DNA from: JANPCX01 sp031431125
Lineage (GTDB): Bacteria; Pseudomonadota; Gammaproteobacteria; Burkholderiales; Burkholderiaceae_C
Reading direction: 5' to 3'
NCBI GenBank assembly: GCA_031431125.1
Contig: JANPCX010000015.1
Coordinates: forward strand, 1-64,000
DNA length: 64,000 nt
Part shown: in pieces, positions 1 through 7,948 of the stretch
How the letters are laid out: every line of letters starts with the position of its first letter
Position numbering within the stretch: position 1 is the stretch's first letter
Notes under the pieces: generated by a model
Seen by the model: only the letters and a program-made list of their open reading frames with translations
Database searches by the model: none
Told to the model about the DNA's origin: nothing
Made by a program: the position numbers and the translations under genes

Positions 1-1
1 C

Positions 2-1174
2 CGCAACGGTGGCGTGGGGCCAGGCAGCAGCCAGACCTTGCTGACCGTGAACAAAGGCCAGACGCTGGAAGGAATTGCCAGAACGCAATACGGAGAGAAC
101 TGGAAAGCGGGGCTGGCGCAAATTGCACTGGACAACGGGCTCAAGCTCAACCAGTGGGGCAGTCCGATCCTGGGCATAGGCAAGACGCTGGTATTGAACG
201 ACATCAGCGGCAAGTCCGAGGCAGAGCTGACCAGCCTCTCGCGCACCGGTGGACGCATCATCAGCAACAACGACAAAGGGCTGCAGGCCAAGGCCGATTT
301 GGAAGAGCGGGCGCGAATTGCTAAAGATGTCGAGCGCATTCAAGGCTTGACGCGCTACACGCAAGCAGATCGTGATGCCGACCCAAATTACCAGAGGGTG
401 CTTGACGCCACCAACCGCAGTGCGTCCTATGTTCCCCCCGCGGCACCTGCAGCAGCGCCCAAAGGGACATTTGCTGCGGACTATGACTCCGTGATGGGCC
501 TGTATTCTGATTTGAAGGCTTACACGAGAAACGGGGTCGACGAAATGGGTGTCAGCGGGCGCGGTGGCGTTCAAACGGGTGTTGCGGCTACGGTTCACGC
601 TGCCAGTGAACTGGGCTACACCATGCTCGATGCAGGATTCGCACTCGGGCGTTTGGGGGCTGTCAGTTACGACTCCGTAAAAGCAGGCACTTTTGTTGAA
701 GACTTCAAAAACAATGTCGGTACCCCGACCCTTAAATTTGCGACTTCTGTATTGGATTCTGATGTCGCGAGAATTTCGGTGGGCGCTTCCTTGCCCGACG
801 AAAGTGCCGACGGAAAATTCATGATTGGTACTGATCGCATCGGCATTCAGGGCAAAGTGCCAACGTACAAAATGGGCTCTGACAAGGCGAACATCAAGGT
901 GGACGAAGTGGCTCGAGTGACCTACCGATGGGGAGACACTCAATTGCGCAATGAGATCTTGGTTGAGACGAATCTACCCAAAATTCCGGTGTTGCCATCA
1001 GGAACGATCGGCGGTGTTCCCGTTTCGGTGGATGTTGTTCCAGGTGCCAGACTGAATCTCAGCGGCAATCGCACACCAACACCATCCGTCAATGTCGATT
1101 TGAATATCAAGCATCCCTTGGTTGAGCAATACAAACCAAAAGTAACGCTTGAGATACGAAAAAGAGGCTCTTGA
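2..1174 (+). CDS. LysM-domain protein, 3' part only
   Basis: The reading frame is open from the window edge, so this is the C-terminal 390 residues of a longer protein. The GTG at 14 is unlikely to be the true start because the frame continues upstream. The first ~60 residues look like a LysM module (LTVNKGQTLEGIA, then an Asn/Gly-rich stretch and a closing TLVLND), a fold that usually binds peptidoglycan or chitin. A charged, Lys/Glu-rich segment follows, then a Pro/Ala linker near residue 145. The ~240-residue tail is rich in Gly, Thr and Val and ends in alternating hydrophobic strands, suggesting beta structure. A LysM tail of this kind is common at the end of large surface or haemagglutinin-like proteins. 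No function is assigned beyond probable cell-wall binding. Confidence 0.7.
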   Translation, partial: RNGGVGPGSSQTLLTVNKGQTLEGIARTQYGENWKAGLAQIALDNGLKLNQWGSPILGIGKTLVLNDISGKSEAELTSLSRTGGRIISNNDKGLQAKADLEERARIAKDVERIQGLTRYTQADRDADPNYQRVLDATNRSASYVPPAAPAAAPKGTFAADYDSVMGLYSDLKAYTRNGVDEMGVSGRGGVQTGVAATVHAASELGYTMLDAGFALGRLGAVSYDSVKAGTFVEDFKNNVGTPTLKFATSVLDSDVARISVGASLPDESADGKFMIGTDRIGIQGKVPTYKMGSDKANIKVDEVARVTYRWGDTQLRNEILVETNLPKIPVLPSGTIGGVPVSVDVVPGARLNLSGNRTPTPSVNVDLNIKHPLVEQYKPKVTLEIRKRGS

Positions 1175-1186
1175 GCGGTTTGATTC

Positions 1187-1681
1187 ATGGCGTATTGGAT
1201 TGAGTTCGAGTCAAAGTCCCACCTGTGGCTGGGAGTTCAGTACTCATCCAATATCTATGGGTTACCTCCGTTGGTTCTCACACAGAAGCGCCGCACATTG
1301 TCCGTGTTTAGTCATGGCAAGTGTGTCGCACAGGCAATGGCAGGCAACGAGTTAAAGATCGGTGAGAGACTTCTAAAACCAATCTTTAGCGAAAAAAAAC
1401 TGTGGCTATTCAGAAGCTTGAATGGGCTAGGTTGTAATGATCTTCGTCTGTATTTTGATTGGAATGGTGATACCAGCGCGGTACGAAGTGGTGTGTTTAT
1501 TACCTGTGACAACCTGCCTGAAGAACGGTACACCGTAAGAAACAAGATCAAGCCGTTTATTCCCAGAACCAAGACTAGGGCTCGAATTGAAAGCGAGAAA
1601 CCTCCACAGGATCTTCAGTTGATGATCGCTTGCTTGACCTATTTCTGGAACTCATTTGAGTTTGATCGAACCTACGACTGA
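1187..1681 (+). CDS. Hypothetical protein, unrecognised
   Basis: This ORF of 164 aa starts 12 bases after the LysM gene. I do not recognise a family. There is no signal peptide or membrane segment. The protein is rich in aromatic and basic residues, with several Trp in short hydrophobic strands and a C-terminal LTYFWNSFEFDRTYD. Base composition is visibly more A/T-rich than in the type III secretion genes downstream. This fits recently acquired or weakly constrained DNA, and could mean a small partner (immunity- or chaperone-like) of the upstream surface protein; that is inference from position only. Confidence 0.5.
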   Translation: MAYWIEFESKSHLWLGVQYSSNIYGLPPLVLTQKRRTLSVFSHGKCVAQAMAGNELKIGERLLKPIFSEKKLWLFRSLNGLGCNDLRLYFDWNGDTSAVRSGVFITCDNLPEERYTVRNKIKPFIPRTKTRARIESEKPPQDLQLMIACLTYFWNSFEFDRTYD

Positions 1682-1720
1682 AACCTTGAGCTCTCGGCAC
1701 AGATTGCAAAGCCACCAGAT

Positions 1721-2158
1721 ATGAACGTATGTTTTATGCATGTCGGCATTCGTCGCGCCCTGTTGTTCACGGGCGCGTCGCTTGTTATGGCACTTGGTGG
1801 ATGTGCCACCTACCAACCGCCAGACTTGCCCTCGAACCAGTTGGCCACGATAGGCATAGACCCCAACAGCCACAGACTGCGCTTCATGTCTGTGGATGGT
1901 GTGTACCTGTCGGCCATTGGTGGGTTGAACTCCTTCGCTGGTCGAGACGATCTCAAACTGCAACCTGGAAAACGCACTGTGCAAGTTGAATACAGCGAAG
2001 TATTTGGCACGACGTTGAAAAAGGGCGGTGTGTTGTTGGTGTTTGATGCGCAGGCAGGCAAACGATATGTCGTTCATGACCGCCCTGACGGAGCTAGGTT
2101 TTACGTTTGGTTGACCACTAATAGCGGCGACAAAGTGCCGTTGTTGAACCCGTCATAA
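1721..2158 (+). CDS. Small outer-membrane-type lipoprotein
   Basis: The product of 145 aa has a short basic N-terminus, a hydrophobic stretch and the lipobox LGGC at about residues 25-28, so it should be a lipoprotein. An in-frame ATG at 1736 is an equally good start. Past the Cys is a short Pro-rich linker, then a beta-strand-rich domain of ~100 residues with a conserved-looking region (LQPGKRTVQVEYSE) like the small lipoproteins whose single domain ends in a strand and a Tyr-Val-Val-His segment. It stands just before the type III secretion genes on the same strand, with ~115 bases between. A pilotin-like role is conceivable but unsupported. Confidence 0.6.
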   Translation: MNVCFMHVGIRRALLFTGASLVMALGGCATYQPPDLPSNQLATIGIDPNSHRLRFMSVDGVYLSAIGGLNSFAGRDDLKLQPGKRTVQVEYSEVFGTTLKKGGVLLVFDAQAGKRYVVHDRPDGARFYVWLTTNSGDKVPLLNPS

Positions 2159-2274
2159 ATAGAAGCAATTTACCCTTGATTGCGGGGCTGCCCAATGAAC
2201 CATTTTTCCCTAAAGTTTCCCCAGTCGAAGGCGCCGCCTTGCATCGTGCTGCATGCACCCGTCTTTGCCAATCC

Positions 2275-2799
2275 ATGAGCGATCCACAAACCCAACGCGA
2301 ACAAACGTCAATCAAACAATTGACGTCGGTATCCCAAGCCCGCCAAATTCGCTTGCAAACCGAACGTGAGGCCTTGGCCGAGCGTGAGCGGGCCATGGAG
2401 CAAGCCTGGGAGACACAGCGTCTGGATGAGGATTTGCTCGCGCAGCAGCGTGCGCAATGGGTCAATGCTCGACAAGCCTGGGCCCAGAATGGCGGTGCGG
2501 TGCGCCACGCCATTGCGCTGCGCCGCGACAAAGAGTTGCTCGTTGACATGGCGGCTTTGGTGGCGCGCCGCCGGGCCGAATTGCAGGTCAAGGCCGATCG
2601 TTTGGCGGACGACATCAGCGCCTGGGCCAAGCGTTGGCACGCCGCGCAAGAGTTTGAAGCATCGTTGGAGGAGCGTGGACGTGTGTTGCGCACCTCACTG
2701 GAGCGCGCTTCAGAGCGGCAACGCGATGAGGAGTCGTTGATGGTGTTGGCCACCGCCAGCCATTTGGGCCCAGGCACGTTCCGCACACAAAGGCATTGA
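2275..2799 (+). CDS. sctO: SctO-like type III secretion stalk protein
   Basis: The product is 174 aa, almost entirely helical and very rich in Arg, Glu, Gln and Ala with heptad-like spacing, as in the YscO/FliJ coiled-coil stalk that links the export ATPase to SctV. The ATG at 2275 (MSDPQTQ) is preferred. The frame is open further upstream to a TTG at 2176, but that stretch is Pro/Cys-rich and not helical. Assignment rests on length, coiled-coil composition and the position directly before SctP and SctQ, the Yersinia-type order. The stop lies 5 bases before the next start. The ATPase gene sctN, normally just upstream, is absent here. Confidence 0.65.
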   Translation: MSDPQTQREQTSIKQLTSVSQARQIRLQTEREALAERERAMEQAWETQRLDEDLLAQQRAQWVNARQAWAQNGGAVRHAIALRRDKELLVDMAALVARRRAELQVKADRLADDISAWAKRWHAAQEFEASLEERGRVLRTSLERASERQRDEESLMVLATASHLGPGTFRTQRH

Positions 2800-2804
2800 A
2801 GACC

Positions 2805-4028
2805 ATGGCCACCGACGATATTCAAACCACCAACCCCGCGACGGGCGGCACAAGCGATGCGCTGGCGTTTCAAGGCCCTGGTGTGCCTGTCAGTGCCGAA
2901 GCTCTGGAACGCTGGACACGTGCAGTTACGACGCCGCCAGCCTTGAAGGACCAAGACGCCGAGCAGCCTGCTGTCTCGACGAAGCCTGACCCGCATCAGC
3001 CAGCACAGGCTCAAGCTCGGCCGGGCACCGATCGGTTTCACGGGGCATTGCAGCCACCGTCCACTTTCAACACGGTCAGGCATGGGCAGTCTGCCCCAAC
3101 CCCAACGGGGTTGGATGGTTCGCTGTCGTCGCCCATGGCATCGGTTCAAGCCCAGTCGGGTGCGAACGGGTTCCTTGCAGGCACCAGATCAACTGGTGAC
3201 GCAGTGGATCAGGCCGCTCAGGCGGCACCATCGTTGGCCGCCGCGAGCCGGCCGGTCGCACCCCACGGGATGGCTGCGGTCGCTGTCGGACCAACCCGTG
3301 CCACATTTGCAGCGCCAGCCTCAAACACAGCACAGCCGCTGAAAGACGGTGAACAGCCTGCCGATGCGGCGTTCAGCGCCAGCGTCAAAGAGGCCCCCGA
3401 GCATGTCCAGAACCTAGGCACCGCGCTCCGAGGCGCAGAACCAATTCGCAGCGACCACGTCGGGCGCAGGGGCGACACCGTGTTGAGGTCACAGCCTGCC
3501 TTGGTGCAGAACGAGTTGGAGGGCGCCCGAGCACTGCCATTGAGCACTTTGCGCGGTATGCACGCCAACCACCGCTTCGGCCGCTTGGACGCCGCAGCGT
3601 CTGACAGCGTGAATACCGAACATTCATCCCGGCTACAAACCACACCCAATGTCACGGCCGACCTCTTGATGCCTCGTGTTCAAGCCCTCCCGTCTGCTGA
3701 CGTGGGTGTCGCCAGCGATGGTGTCAGTCCCGTGGGTGGCAAGGAGCAGCTGCACGCATTGATTGAATCTTGCTGCAGCCGTCTATGGGTGAGCGATGGC
3801 GGCGGTCGGGCCGCTCCGGGCGTGATGCTCGACCTCGGGCGATGGATGCCGGGCTGCACAGTAGAGGTAGCCAGGGCGTCAGGGGGATTGCGAATTACCT
3901 TGCGCGGCGTGGACGGCGCGGACCGAGCGCGTCTCGAAGAGGAGCTGCAGGGCTTGGGTGATGGGTTGGCTGAAAAACTGGGATGCAAAGTGGTGGCCGC
4001 TGTGTCCACGAACAAGGAGTTGACATGA
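2805..4028 (+). CDS. sctP: SctP-like needle-length / substrate-switch protein
   Basis: The product is 407 aa from the ATG at 2805 (a TTG at 2796 is an alternative). Residues 1 to ~300 are low-complexity, rich in Ala, Pro, Gln, Thr and Ser and probably disordered, which is typical of the YscP/FliK ruler. The last ~100 residues are compact (VMLDLGRWMPGCTVEV, then GLRITLRG) and match the globular C-terminal domain of the SctP/HpaP type that contacts SctU. Family members control needle length and switch export from early to late substrates. Its 3' end overlaps sctQ by ATGA, implying coupled translation. Confidence 0.7.
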   Translation: MATDDIQTTNPATGGTSDALAFQGPGVPVSAEALERWTRAVTTPPALKDQDAEQPAVSTKPDPHQPAQAQARPGTDRFHGALQPPSTFNTVRHGQSAPTPTGLDGSLSSPMASVQAQSGANGFLAGTRSTGDAVDQAAQAAPSLAAASRPVAPHGMAAVAVGPTRATFAAPASNTAQPLKDGEQPADAAFSASVKEAPEHVQNLGTALRGAEPIRSDHVGRRGDTVLRSQPALVQNELEGARALPLSTLRGMHANHRFGRLDAAASDSVNTEHSSRLQTTPNVTADLLMPRVQALPSADVGVASDGVSPVGGKEQLHALIESCCSRLWVSDGGGRAAPGVMLDLGRWMPGCTVEVARASGGLRITLRGVDGADRARLEEELQGLGDGLAEKLGCKVVAAVSTNKELT

Positions 4029-5056
4029 CGATGGAAGGCGAAGGCGCGTGGCGCGCGACCGCCGGTGGGGCACAAGCCGCAGCGCTGTGGGGTGGATTGT
4101 CTGTGGGCAATGCGCCCCACACCATGCAGGTGACGGCCCCCCAAGCCGGCCAAAGCAGTCTTGGCAGTGGCCCTGCGAATGCCTTGGCCGCCTGGGATTT
4201 TCAGTGGGTTTCCACCGGCGCCCCCGAGCAGTGGGCTCATGTCACCGGCCAATTGCGTTGGCGCGGTTTTGACGTCGGCTTTGCAGCGGATGGCCTCTTG
4301 GGCGTGGATGGTCGTTTGGCGGCCCCGAGTGTTGCAAGCATGCCGGCCCACCTGCAGCAGTTGGTATTGCAGCACTTTGCCGAAGATTGTTTGCAGGCCT
4401 TGAAGGGCACCGCATTGGCCGACATGACGCTTGTGGCCTTGCAATGGCATGAAGAACCCTTGCCCATGGAAGGCGAGTTTGAATTCACGTTCAAACGCGC
4501 CGAGCTGCCCCGTTCGAGCCGTGGCCGCTTGACAGTCTTTGACAGGGCAGGGCGCTTGCAACTCATCAACGCCTTGGCCACTTTGCAATGGCCCATGCCT
4601 GCGGGTTTGTCTCTTCTTCGCGGCCGCCTTCAAATTGGATCCACAAGGCTCAGCCCTGAGGACTGCGCGGGCCTCGAAGTCGGTGACTTGGTGTGGCTCG
4701 ATGACGCTGAAGTGGCAGCAACGGGCTTGCGTGCACAGTTCATCCCAAGCGATGAGTCTGAGGCCGCCTGTTTTGCGTGGATCAAACGCAGTTCAATGTC
4801 CTGGCAATCGGCGAAGGCAGGCGCTTCGTCATCGCAGGACAACGCAAGCGGCGATGCTGGTGTGCTTCTAAAAGCCACCAGCCCCGAGATGGCAGTGCAA
4901 CGCGCTTGGTGTCAAGGCGCCGTGCGCCAGCAGCCGCTGGCCCAAACCGCACTGGCCTTGCCTTGGCAACTCAGCGGCCAAGGCACTCCCAGGTTCGAGG
5001 GCCAATTGCTGGTGGTGGGCCGCCGCCTGGGTTTGCGGGTGACGCGTGTACTTTGA
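4025..5056 (+). CDS. sctQ: SctQ-like cytoplasmic sorting-platform (C-ring) protein
   Basis: The product is 343 aa. The start at 4025 is chosen because ATG overlaps the sctP stop as ATGA and is preceded by AAGGAG at 4014-4019. SctQ/FliN-like proteins build the cytoplasmic ring that receives chaperone-effector complexes. Two SpoA-like segments are visible: one near residues 200-235 (strand-turn-strand around LEVGDLVWL) and one at the C-terminus, ending in EGQLLVVGRRLGLRV. The N-terminal ~190 residues are divergent, as usual in this family. An internal translation start for the short SctQ C form cannot be identified with confidence. Confidence 0.75.
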   Translation: MTMEGEGAWRATAGGAQAAALWGGLSVGNAPHTMQVTAPQAGQSSLGSGPANALAAWDFQWVSTGAPEQWAHVTGQLRWRGFDVGFAADGLLGVDGRLAAPSVASMPAHLQQLVLQHFAEDCLQALKGTALADMTLVALQWHEEPLPMEGEFEFTFKRAELPRSSRGRLTVFDRAGRLQLINALATLQWPMPAGLSLLRGRLQIGSTRLSPEDCAGLEVGDLVWLDDAEVAATGLRAQFIPSDESEAACFAWIKRSSMSWQSAKAGASSSQDNASGDAGVLLKATSPEMAVQRAWCQGAVRQQPLAQTALALPWQLSGQGTPRFEGQLLVVGRRLGLRVTRVL

Positions 5057-5103
5057 GCGCCGCATCGTCAAAAGAAAATCAAATAGAAAAACGGGTGGAT
5101 TAA

Positions 5104-5757
5104 ATGCTGGGTCAAGACCCCTTATTGCTGATCTTCAGCCTCGGCCTCATTGGCATTGCGCCGTTTCTGGCTGTCATGGTCACGTCTTACGCCAAATTGG
5201 TGGTGGTGTTCAGCCTGGTGCGTAATGCGCTTGGGTTGCAGCAAGTGCCGCCGAATATGGTGGTGAACGGATTGGCTTTGGTGCTGTCGCTCTACATCAT
5301 GGCGCCGCTGGCGACGCAGTTGGGCGCGGCCATGGAGGCGCCGGTCAAGGGCGGTACCTCGGTCAAGTCTGAGGTCTTGATGGCTTCGCTGTCCGCTTCA
5401 CGCGAACCGCTGCGGGCGTTTTTGGACAAACACTCGGACAAACGCGAGAAAGAGTTTTTTGTTCGCACGTCCAAAAGTTTGTGGCCCGCGGACCAAGCGG
5501 CTGCTGTGAAGTCCAACGACTTGTTGATCCTCGTGCCCGCGTTCACCGTGACCGAGTTGACCGAGGCTTTCAAGATAGGGTTCTTGCTTTACTTGGGTTT
5601 TGTCATTGTCGATCTGGTGGTGGCCAATGTGCTGGCGGCGCTGGGCATGATGATGTTCTCGCCCACGGTCATTTCCACGCCGCTCAAGCTCATGCTATTT
5701 GTGGTGGCCGACGGCTGGGGCAAATTGATCCATGGCCTCGTGCTCACATACCAGTAG
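5104..5757 (+). CDS. sctR: Type III secretion export-gate protein SctR
   Basis: The product is 217 aa. It carries the family signature LVVVFSLVRNALGLQQVPPN near residue 30 and the C-terminal membrane block LLYLGFVIVDLVV. There are about four membrane segments. SctR pentamers with SctS and SctT form the inner-membrane export pore. The absence of the signal peptide of flagellar FliP, the short loop and the FSLVRNALG motif favour the non-flagellar (virulence-type) system. The start is the ATG at 5104. It begins the contiguous R-S-T-U-V block. Confidence 0.93.
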   Translation: MLGQDPLLLIFSLGLIGIAPFLAVMVTSYAKLVVVFSLVRNALGLQQVPPNMVVNGLALVLSLYIMAPLATQLGAAMEAPVKGGTSVKSEVLMASLSASREPLRAFLDKHSDKREKEFFVRTSKSLWPADQAAAVKSNDLLILVPAFTVTELTEAFKIGFLLYLGFVIVDLVVANVLAALGMMMFSPTVISTPLKLMLFVVADGWGKLIHGLVLTYQ

Positions 5758-5766
5758 GGGCTGTTG

Positions 5767-6030
5767 ATGGACATCGCAAGCCTCACCACTTTTTTGAAAC
5801 AGGGCCTGGCCCTGACGCTGATGCTGTCCTTGCCGACAGTGATCGTGATCGCCGTTGTCGGTTTGGTTGTGGCGCTCTTACAGGCCGTGACCCAAGTTCA
5901 GGAGTCGTCCATTGGTTTTGGCATCAAGCTGATTGCGGGTGTGGGCGTCATTGCGCTGACCTCACAGTGGATGGGCAGTGAGTTGTTCAACTTCATTGAC
6001 TCCATCTTTACCGCTATTGCGCGAATTTGA
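5767..6030 (+). CDS. sctS: Type III secretion export-gate protein SctS
   Basis: The product is 87 aa with two hydrophobic helices separated by the family-typical segment around LLQAVTQVQESSIGFGIKL. The ATG at 5767 is chosen over the TTG three bases upstream. SctS (FliQ-like) subunits wrap around the SctR-SctT pore in the inner membrane. It follows sctR after 9 bases and precedes sctT by 16, so it should be cotranscribed with both. Confidence 0.92.
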   Translation: MDIASLTTFLKQGLALTLMLSLPTVIVIAVVGLVVALLQAVTQVQESSIGFGIKLIAGVGVIALTSQWMGSELFNFIDSIFTAIARI

Positions 6031-6046
6031 CTCCAGGATTTGAACC

Positions 6047-6832
6047 ATGGGCTCTTACGAATCCAGCGCGGGCTTGTTGTTGATGGTGGCGGTGCTGTCC
6101 GCCCGCATCGGCACCGCGCTGCTCATGTTTCCCATGTTTGCTGCCGGCACGCTGCCAACCAGCGTGCGTGCCAGCATCGTCGCCGGTTTGGCCATTTGCC
6201 TCTTGCCCGTGGTGGGCATGAACAACATGCTGGCCTTGGCGCAGTTGGACGCTGTGCCGCTGGGCATGCTCTTGATGAAAGAAGTGGCCCTGGGTTTTGC
6301 ACTGGGTTTTGTGGGCAGCGTGGGCTTTTGGGCCGTGCATGCGGCTGGCGCCATCATTGAAAACCAGGCCGGCCTGTCTGCCGCCACCAGCATCGACCCC
6401 TTGGCGGGCGAAGAAGACTCTCTGATCGGCGGCTTTTTGGTGCAGGTCTTGTCCATCATGTTTTTGGCATCGGGTGGGTTCTTGATCCTGCTCGGCGCGC
6501 TCTATGAAAGTTTCAGCGTTTGGCCCGTGATTGATTTGGCACCCAAGATCAACCCCACCATTTGGCTCAATGCGGGCATTCAAGTGATTCGCTGGATGAC
6601 CGAATTGGCAGTGCGCGTGGCCGCACCTTTTGTGCTGCTGATGTTGTTGGTGGAAGTGGGCATGGGTTTCCTCGGGCGTTATGCACCGCAGTTCAATGTC
6701 TTCTTCTTGGCCATGCCCATCAAAGCGGCGGTGCTGTTGATCTTGCTGTTCGTTTACGCATTCGTGCTGGCAGATGGCTCCTCCTTGCCCGACGTGGCAG
6801 GCGCCATGCGCCGCATGTTTGCGGGGGGATGA
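6047..6832 (+). CDS. sctT: Type III secretion export-gate protein SctT
   Basis: The product is 261 aa with about six membrane segments. It matches SctT/FliR in length and pattern: an N-terminal RIGTALLMFP segment, a central GSVGFWAVHAAGAIIENQAG segment near residue 100 and a final amphipathic region after residue 220. SctT caps the export gate and pairs with SctU. The ATG at 6047 is clear and the gene sits between sctS and sctU without large gaps. Confidence 0.9.
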   Translation: MGSYESSAGLLLMVAVLSARIGTALLMFPMFAAGTLPTSVRASIVAGLAICLLPVVGMNNMLALAQLDAVPLGMLLMKEVALGFALGFVGSVGFWAVHAAGAIIENQAGLSAATSIDPLAGEEDSLIGGFLVQVLSIMFLASGGFLILLGALYESFSVWPVIDLAPKINPTIWLNAGIQVIRWMTELAVRVAAPFVLLMLLVEVGMGFLGRYAPQFNVFFLAMPIKAAVLLILLFVYAFVLADGSSLPDVAGAMRRMFAGG

Positions 6833-6864
6833 CATGGGTCCACACCACATGAATCGAGTTCGTC

Positions 6865-7944
6865 ATGGCTGAATCCGGTCAGGGCGGCGCCCAGGAAAAA
6901 ACCGAGGAACCCACCGCCAAACGTTTGCGTGATGCACGAAATCAAGGCGACGTGTGGCAAAGCCACGACTTCACCACCACCGTGGCCATCGTGGTGTTTT
7001 CCCTCTTGGCCATTGCCGGCGCCAAACCAGCCTTGGCGTGGATGGCCCAAGGTTTGGGCGAAATGGTGATGGCCTCCACACAGAAAGACACCAATATGTT
7101 GCAGCGGCTGCGCGCTGCCATGGTGGACCTGGGGCTGTGGACGGTGATCGCCGCCGCTGTTTCGGTCGTGGTCAGCGTGGTGGCCAGCGCCATTCAGGTG
7201 GGCGGGGTGATGAGTTTCGAGCGCCTCGCACCCGACATGAATCGGCTCAACCCGATTGAAGGCTTGAAGCGAATTTTCGCCTGGCGCACGGTGGTGGAGC
7301 TGATCCGCCTGCTCATCAAGCTGCTGGCCTTGGGTTTGGTGTTGTGGATTTTGGCGCGCTCGCAACTGCCGCTGTTGGCCCAGGCGCAGCAGGTACCTCT
7401 GGCGGGCTGGTTGCTCGCGGGTGGCAAACAGTTTGAAGCCATGCTGCTGCTGTGTTGTGTGATTTTTGGTGTGATTTCACTGCTCGATTTGTTCTACCAG
7501 CGCTGGGACTACATGCGCCGCAAACGCATGAGCAAAGAGGAAGTCACCCGCGAGTACAAAGACCGCGAAGGCGACCCGCTTCTGCGCGGGCTGCGCAAAC
7601 AGCTGCATCAAGAGATCAACTTCAACGACATGCTGCACCGCGTGCGCAAAGCCTCGGTGGTGGTGGTCAACCCCACCCATGTGGCCGTGGCCTTGCACTA
7701 CGACCCTGATGAAACACCCATTCCCATGGTGGTGGCCAAAGGCGAGGGCGAAGTGGCCCGCGCGATTCGCGAAGCGGCCGAAGAAGCCGGTGTGCCGATT
7801 TACCGCGACGTCTCGTTGGCCCGCACCTTGAACAGCGGCACACCGATCAACGACTACATCCCAGACGACTTGATCGAGGCCGTGGCCCAAGTGCTGCTCT
7901 GGGTTGAACGAATGAAAAAACAGGAGGAGGGCCCTCGGCCCTGA
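6865..7944 (+). CDS. sctU: Type III secretion substrate-switch protein SctU
   Basis: The product is 359 aa: four membrane helices (about residues 30-215) and a cytoplasmic domain with the self-cleavage motif Asn-Pro-Thr-His at residues 269-272. Cleavage between Asn and Pro is what lets SctU/FlhB switch substrate class. The N-terminal EKTEEPTAKRLRDAR is a strong family mark. All of the usual catalytic residues are present, so the protein should be functional. sctV starts 4 bases after its stop. Confidence 0.93.
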   Translation: MAESGQGGAQEKTEEPTAKRLRDARNQGDVWQSHDFTTTVAIVVFSLLAIAGAKPALAWMAQGLGEMVMASTQKDTNMLQRLRAAMVDLGLWTVIAAAVSVVVSVVASAIQVGGVMSFERLAPDMNRLNPIEGLKRIFAWRTVVELIRLLIKLLALGLVLWILARSQLPLLAQAQQVPLAGWLLAGGKQFEAMLLLCCVIFGVISLLDLFYQRWDYMRRKRMSKEEVTREYKDREGDPLLRGLRKQLHQEINFNDMLHRVRKASVVVVNPTHVAVALHYDPDETPIPMVVAKGEGEVARAIREAAEEAGVPIYRDVSLARTLNSGTPINDYIPDDLIEAVAQVLLWVERMKKQEEGPRP

Positions 7945-7948
7945 GAAC

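Noticed and set aside
2118..3149. Minus-strand ORF of 343 aa across sctO/sctP
   Set aside because: Arg/Cys-rich shadow; the plus-strand genes fit the type III order and coiled-coil pattern.
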